DNA of 11,265 bases, from the NCBI GenBank assembly GCA_903911165.1, contig CAIWCQ010000249.1:1-11265 (forward strand). The letters are read 5' to 3'. The stretch comes from an uncultured Actinomycetes bacterium (lineage in GTDB: Bacteria > Actinomycetota > Actinomycetes > Mycobacteriales > Mycobacteriaceae). A model generated the notes under the pieces. The model was not told the origin of the DNA, did no database searches, and saw only the letters and a program-made list of their open reading frames with translations. A program made the translations under genes and the position numbers. This document shows, piece by piece, positions 8,755 through 11,265 of this stretch. The first letter of the stretch is position 1, and every line of letters starts with the position of its first letter.

Positions 8755-9143
8755 CGGTGTTCCGATTCGCGGTCGACGGGGACGATCTCCTTGCCGAGCG
8801 GCATCAGCGAGACGGGTATCAGCTTGAGGTTGGCCAATGCCAGAGGAATTCCGATGATCGTGATCGCCATCGCCACCGCGGTAACGATGTGTCCGATGGC
8901 CAGCCATAGACCACACAGCACAACCCACAGGACGTTCCCCACCAGGGCGCCGGGGCGGGGGCCGGGTTTTTCGATGATGGTCCGGCCGAACGGCCACAGT
9001 GCGTACGCGGCGATCCGCAGCGAGGCGAACCCGAACGGGATCGTGACTATGAGCACAAAGCAGATCAGTGCCGCCAGCAGGTAACCCAGCGCTAGCCACA
9101 AACCGCCGAACAACAGCCAGATGATGTTCAGGAGTAGGCGCAT
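8751..9143 (-). CDS. YccF-domain membrane protein (Rv0870c-like)
   Basis: A 130-residue inner-membrane protein made of two copies of a YccF-type unit. Residues 6-56 (NIIWLLFGGLWLALG...IPFGFASLR...PFGRTI) repeat as 69-120 (GNVLWVVLCGLWLAIG...IPLALANLK...PLGKEI), each with long hydrophobic segments. No catalytic motif is present and the role of the family is unknown. The ATG at 9143 has an excellent ribosome site, GGAGGT, just upstream. The stop overlaps the moaA ATG by 4 bases, so it leads the yccF-moaA-moaD operon; whether that means a molybdenum-related role is open. Its leader has a small 5-bp inverted repeat (AGGGT/ACCCT, 9154-9169). Confidence 0.88.
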   Translation of the reverse strand: MRLLLNIIWLLFGGLWLALGYLLAALICFVLIVTIPFGFASLRIAAYALWPFGRTIIEKPGPRPGALVGNVLWVVLCGLWLAIGHIVTAVAMAITIIGIPLALANLKLIPVSLMPLGKEIVPVDRESEHR

Positions 9144-9208
9144 ATCACCTCCGAGGGTTTCATCACCCTACCGAACATAACCAGGCGACTCGGGTGGCCG
9201 GTGTTGAG

Positions 9209-9214
9209 TAGGAT
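9209..9214 (+). promoter_or_regulatory. Possible -10 element upstream of cspB
   Basis: TAGGAT fits the mycobacterial TANNNT -10 pattern. Transcription starting near 9221 would leave a leader of about 75 bases before the cspB start, in keeping with the longer leaders of many cold-shock genes. No clear -35 box is visible. Confidence 0.3.
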
Positions 9215-9295
9215 CGCCTCACGTGTCCTGCCCAGCGGGGCGCGTCGTCATGTATTTCGTTCCGAGTGCCTCCATGAGACGAGCAGGTGAGACCA

Positions 9296-9706
9296 GTGCC
9301 GACCGGCAAGGTGAAGTGGTACGACGCCGACAAAGGGTTCGGCTTCCTCTCCCAGGAGGACGGCGAGGACGTCTACGTGCGCTCCTCAGCCCTACCCGAG
9401 GGCGTCGAGGACCTCAAGGCCGGCCAGAAGGTCGAGTTCGGGCTGGCGTCGGGTCGACGCGGCCCGCAGGCGCTCAGCGTCACGCTGATCGACGCTCCGC
9501 CGAGCCTGACCCGGACTCGCCGGGAGGCCGCGGCCGCCGAGCACAAGCACACCCCTGACGAGTTGCACGGCATGGTCGAGGACATGATCAGTCTGCTGGA
9601 GGGCGCGGTTCAACCCGAGTTGCGCAAGGGCCGTTACCCCGACCGCAAGATCGCGCGCCGGGTCTCGGAGGTCGTCCAAGCGGTCGCGCGCGAACTCGAC
9701 GCATAA
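9296..9706 (+). CDS. cspB: Cold-shock protein with C-terminal extension (CspB, Rv0871-like)
   Basis: A 136-residue protein, about twice the length of a typical 67-residue bacterial cold-shock protein. Residues 2-66 form the cold-shock domain: [16 protein letters not shown] carries RNP1 (KGFGF, 13-17), and DVYVRSSAL (25-33) is a variant RNP2. This nucleic-acid-binding fold unwinds RNA structure. Residues 80-136 form a charged, helical extension ([17 protein letters not shown], then [17 protein letters not shown]) of unknown function; it is also present in the M. tuberculosis protein as I recall it. The GTG at 9296 is preferred to the GTG at 9287 because AGGTGA lies 5 bases ahead of it and the protein then begins MPTGKVKWY, as in homologues. 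It is monocistronic and divergent from yccF. Confidence 0.92.
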   Translation: MPTGKVKWYDADKGFGFLSQEDGEDVYVRSSALPEGVEDLKAGQKVEFGLASGRRGPQALSVTLIDAPPSLTRTRREAAAAEHKHTPDELHGMVEDMISLLEGAVQPELRKGRYPDRKIARRVSEVVQAVARELDA

Positions 9707-9732
9707 TCGTCCCGCGCGTCGCCCCCCGCCGA

Positions 9733-9748
9733 GCGTCGACTCAGACGC
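9733..9748. terminator. Weak hairpin between convergent cspB and DUF2771 genes
   Basis: GCGTC-GACTCA-GACGC forms a 5-bp stem with a 6-base loop, 27 bases after the cspB stop and 10 bases from the opposing stop codon. It has no T-run, which is common for actinobacterial terminators. It could serve both directions, but the stem is short and may be coincidental. Confidence 0.3.
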
Positions 9749-9757
9749 CAGGCCGCC

Positions 9758-10249
9758 CTAATCCCACGCGAACTGCACCGACCATTCGGCGTGCGGCAGG
9801 TCGAGCAGCTCACCGTTCTCGTCCTGCACGAGGGTCAGCAACTGCACCACCACGCCGACTACCCGGCCGCGCTGCGGATCAACGGTCGGGATGGTCACCG
9901 CGAGAGTGGTGTCGGGTCGATAGACAGTGGTGGTGGTGTCGCGTTCGTCGGCGTACACCTTCAACAGCCGCCACGGCGCGCGGCTGATCGCGCTCGGCAC
10001 CGAAAGCTGAACCGGATAGCCGTCACTGACCGAAAGTTGCCCCGGTGCGGCGCTTTGGGCGCAGTCGTTGAGGTCAATCACGTTGCAGTACAGGAAAGGT
10101 GCCACCCGAACGGTCTCGCCCTGGGAGTAGGCGCTGATCTCCGGCAGACCGGAGGTGTCGTGGCGGGTGTGGAGCCAGGCGCCGAGGCCGGCCCCGACCG
10201 AGGCCAGCATCACCAGTGCTGCCACGAGCCAGCCGGTGGCCCGCCTCAC
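9758..10249 (-). CDS. DUF2771-like membrane-anchored protein (Rv0875c-like)
   Basis: A 163-residue protein with one N-terminal hydrophobic segment (about 6-25, TGWLVAALVMLASVGAGLGA), acting as an uncleaved anchor or signal peptide, then an extracytoplasmic domain. C55 and C63 could form a disulfide. The domain has a segment SVSDGYPVQLSVPSAIS (73-89) and ends with LPHAEWSVQFAWD; I recognise the overall pattern as the mycobacterial Rv0875c/DUF2771 type but know no activity for it. There is no lipobox cysteine. The GTG at 10249 was chosen because it overlaps the transporter TGA as GTGA and starts just before the anchor. A longer in-frame extension to 10399 lies in the transporter gene and is discounted. 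Co-expression with the transporter is likely. Confidence 0.82.
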   Translation of the reverse strand: MRRATGWLVAALVMLASVGAGLGAWLHTRHDTSGLPEISAYSQGETVRVAPFLYCNVIDLNDCAQSAAPGQLSVSDGYPVQLSVPSAISRAPWRLLKVYADERDTTTTVYRPDTTLAVTIPTVDPQRGRVVGVVVQLLTLVQDENGELLDLPHAEWSVQFAWD

Positions 10250-11265
10250 CGGTGCGGCACCGCGGGGCGACTCTCCGGCTCGGCAAGCACCGGGCGGTTG
10301 CCACCGAAGCCGGGTATCAGCGAGGCGCCGCGGTGGCTCACCACGGTCTGCGCCAGGCCGAGGAGCAACACTGCGCCGATCGCGGTGAAGCCGACCCACA
10401 GTTCGGTGTAAACCAGTACGCCCAGCGCGCCGCCGAGTACCCAGGCCAACTGCAGCGCCGACTCCGAACGCCCGAATGCCGAGGCGCGAGACTCCTCTGG
10501 GAGGTCGTCCTGCAGCGAGGCGTCCAGTGAAGCCTTGGCGATAGCGCTGGCGCCCGAGGTCACTAACGCGGCCGCTGCCGCAGCGATGAGGTTTCCGGCG
10601 ACCGCTGCCGCCAGTGCCGCAGTGGTAACCGCGATAGCCGCCCGGACCACCAGTACCGAGGGCCGACCCAACTGCGACCGGGCGGCGGCGAAGTTACCGG
10701 CAAAGTTGCCGATGCCCGCGGCCAGGCCGATCATCCCGAGAATCCCGAGTTGCACCCAGCCGCTGGCGTCCTGCGATTTCGCGACGAACGCCGGATAGAG
10801 AAACAGGAAGCCGACCATCGCCTTGATCGTGCAGTTACCCCACAGTGCGGTGATGATGTTGCGCCCCAGCGGTTGTCGCGGGGATTCGATGACCTCGGTG
10901 GGCTCCTCGTCGAGCCAGGACCAGTCCCCGGACTCGGTGCCGCCGTGATAGCTCAGGGTGGTGGGAATCTCGCCCTCGGTGACTTCCACCCAGCGTGGGA
11001 TGCGCATCGCGAGCGAAGCGCCGGCGATGGTCACGAAAACCACGACGAACAACGCCCCGGGAAGTCCGAACAGCGTGGAGAACGCGTATTCGATGCCCGC
11101 CGCGACACCACCGCCGACGATCGTGCCGCCGATGAGGCCGAACATCGTGAGCCGGGAGTTCATCCGGACCAGATCGATCGTCGGGGGCATCACCCGCGGG
11201 GTCACCGCGCTGCGTAGCACGGTGAACGACTTCGACAGCACCATCATGCCCAGCGCGCACGGATA
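10246..11265 (-). CDS. MFS-type multi-spanning transporter, C-terminal part (Rv0876c-like, partial)
   Basis: The frame is open to the right edge of the window, giving 339 C-terminal residues; the beginning of the gene lies outside. The visible part has several hydrophobic segments: LTMFGLIGGTIVGGGVAAG, LFVVVFVTIAGASLAM, VQLGILGMIGLAAGIGN, and a pair near the end (LAWVLGGALGVLVY, FTAIGAVLLLGLAQ). A hydrophilic loop of about 40 residues (MRIPRWVEVTEGE... to ...IESPRQPLGR) divides the two halves as in major facilitator proteins. The pattern agrees with the mycobacterial Rv0876c protein. Substrate unknown. The TGA stop overlaps the GTG of the DUF2771 gene. The ATG-ATG pair at 11247 is internal, since six upstream codons (YPCALG) remain open. 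Confidence 0.8.
   Translation of the reverse strand, partial: YPCALGMMVLSKSFTVLRSAVTPRVMPPTIDLVRMNSRLTMFGLIGGTIVGGGVAAGIEYAFSTLFGLPGALFVVVFVTIAGASLAMRIPRWVEVTEGEIPTTLSYHGGTESGDWSWLDEEPTEVIESPRQPLGRNIITALWGNCTIKAMVGFLFLYPAFVAKSQDASGWVQLGILGMIGLAAGIGNFAGNFAAARSQLGRPSVLVVRAAIAVTTAALAAAVAGNLIAAAAAALVTSGASAIAKASLDASLQDDLPEESRASAFGRSESALQLAWVLGGALGVLVYTELWVGFTAIGAVLLLGLAQTVVSHRGASLIPGFGGNRPVLAEPESRPAVPHR

Noticed and set aside
8755..9099. N-terminal extension of MoaA by 115 residues
   Set aside because: It lies within the yccF gene, does not resemble MoaA, and the ATG at 8754 gives the family length with an ATGA overlap.
9223..9558. 111-residue plus-strand frame starting with GTG 8 bases after the -10-like TAGGAT, as if leaderless
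   Set aside because: It runs mostly out of frame through cspB and becomes a low-complexity Arg/Gly stretch; only the first 20 codons lie outside cspB, so a real small protein is unlikely, though a very short leader peptide is not excluded.

Overview
The window looks like a chromosomal segment of a mycobacterium, most likely an environmental or fast-growing species rather than the tuberculosis complex. The DNA is GC-rich, GTG starts are frequent, and the gene order follows the block that in Mycobacterium tuberculosis runs from Rv0861c (ercc3/XPB) to Rv0876c, including a recognisable rpfA, cspB and second-set moa genes. Homologue names come from memory of these families; no search was run.

Layout. 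(1) Bases 1-476 (+) hold the 3' end of an F420-dependent luciferase-like oxidoreductase. Its stop codon overlaps that of the next, convergent gene. (2) Bases 473-4379 (-) encode a 749-residue helicase-associated protein, followed 7 bases later by an XPB-type DNA helicase. The two proteins appear to share one domain, and the larger one ends in a WYL-like segment. (3) A 64-bp divergent promoter region carries two adjacent palindromes. (4) Bases 4444-6021 (+) form a tight operon: a 60-residue unknown protein, then moaC, mog and moaE, each joined to the next by a 4-base GTGA stop/start overlap. (5) Bases 6022-6068 lie between convergent genes and contain a 16-bp triplicate repeat. (6) rpfA (-) has an internal 18-bp triplicate and a Pro/Ala repeat. 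Its long leader resembles a ydaO-type (c-di-AMP) riboswitch and has a CRP-like operator upstream. (7) moaD, moaA and a YccF-domain membrane protein (-) form an operon transcribed as yccF-moaA-moaD. (8) cspB (+) diverges from yccF. (9) At the right end, a partial MFS-type transporter (-) is coupled by another GTGA overlap to a small DUF2771-like anchored protein.

How the genes work together. Two divided transcription units supply molybdenum cofactor synthesis: MoaA and MoaC make cyclic pyranopterin monophosphate, MoaD and MoaE form molybdopterin synthase, and Mog adenylylates molybdopterin. The XPB pair probably acts in DNA transactions or repair. RpfA is a secreted cell-wall lytic enzyme involved in resuscitation from dormancy, apparently under control of two nucleotide signals (cAMP through CRP and c-di-AMP through the leader).

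Most of the window is conserved mycobacterial core. The least explained parts are the XPB partner protein, the double palindrome in its promoter region, and the 60-residue protein leading the moa operon.
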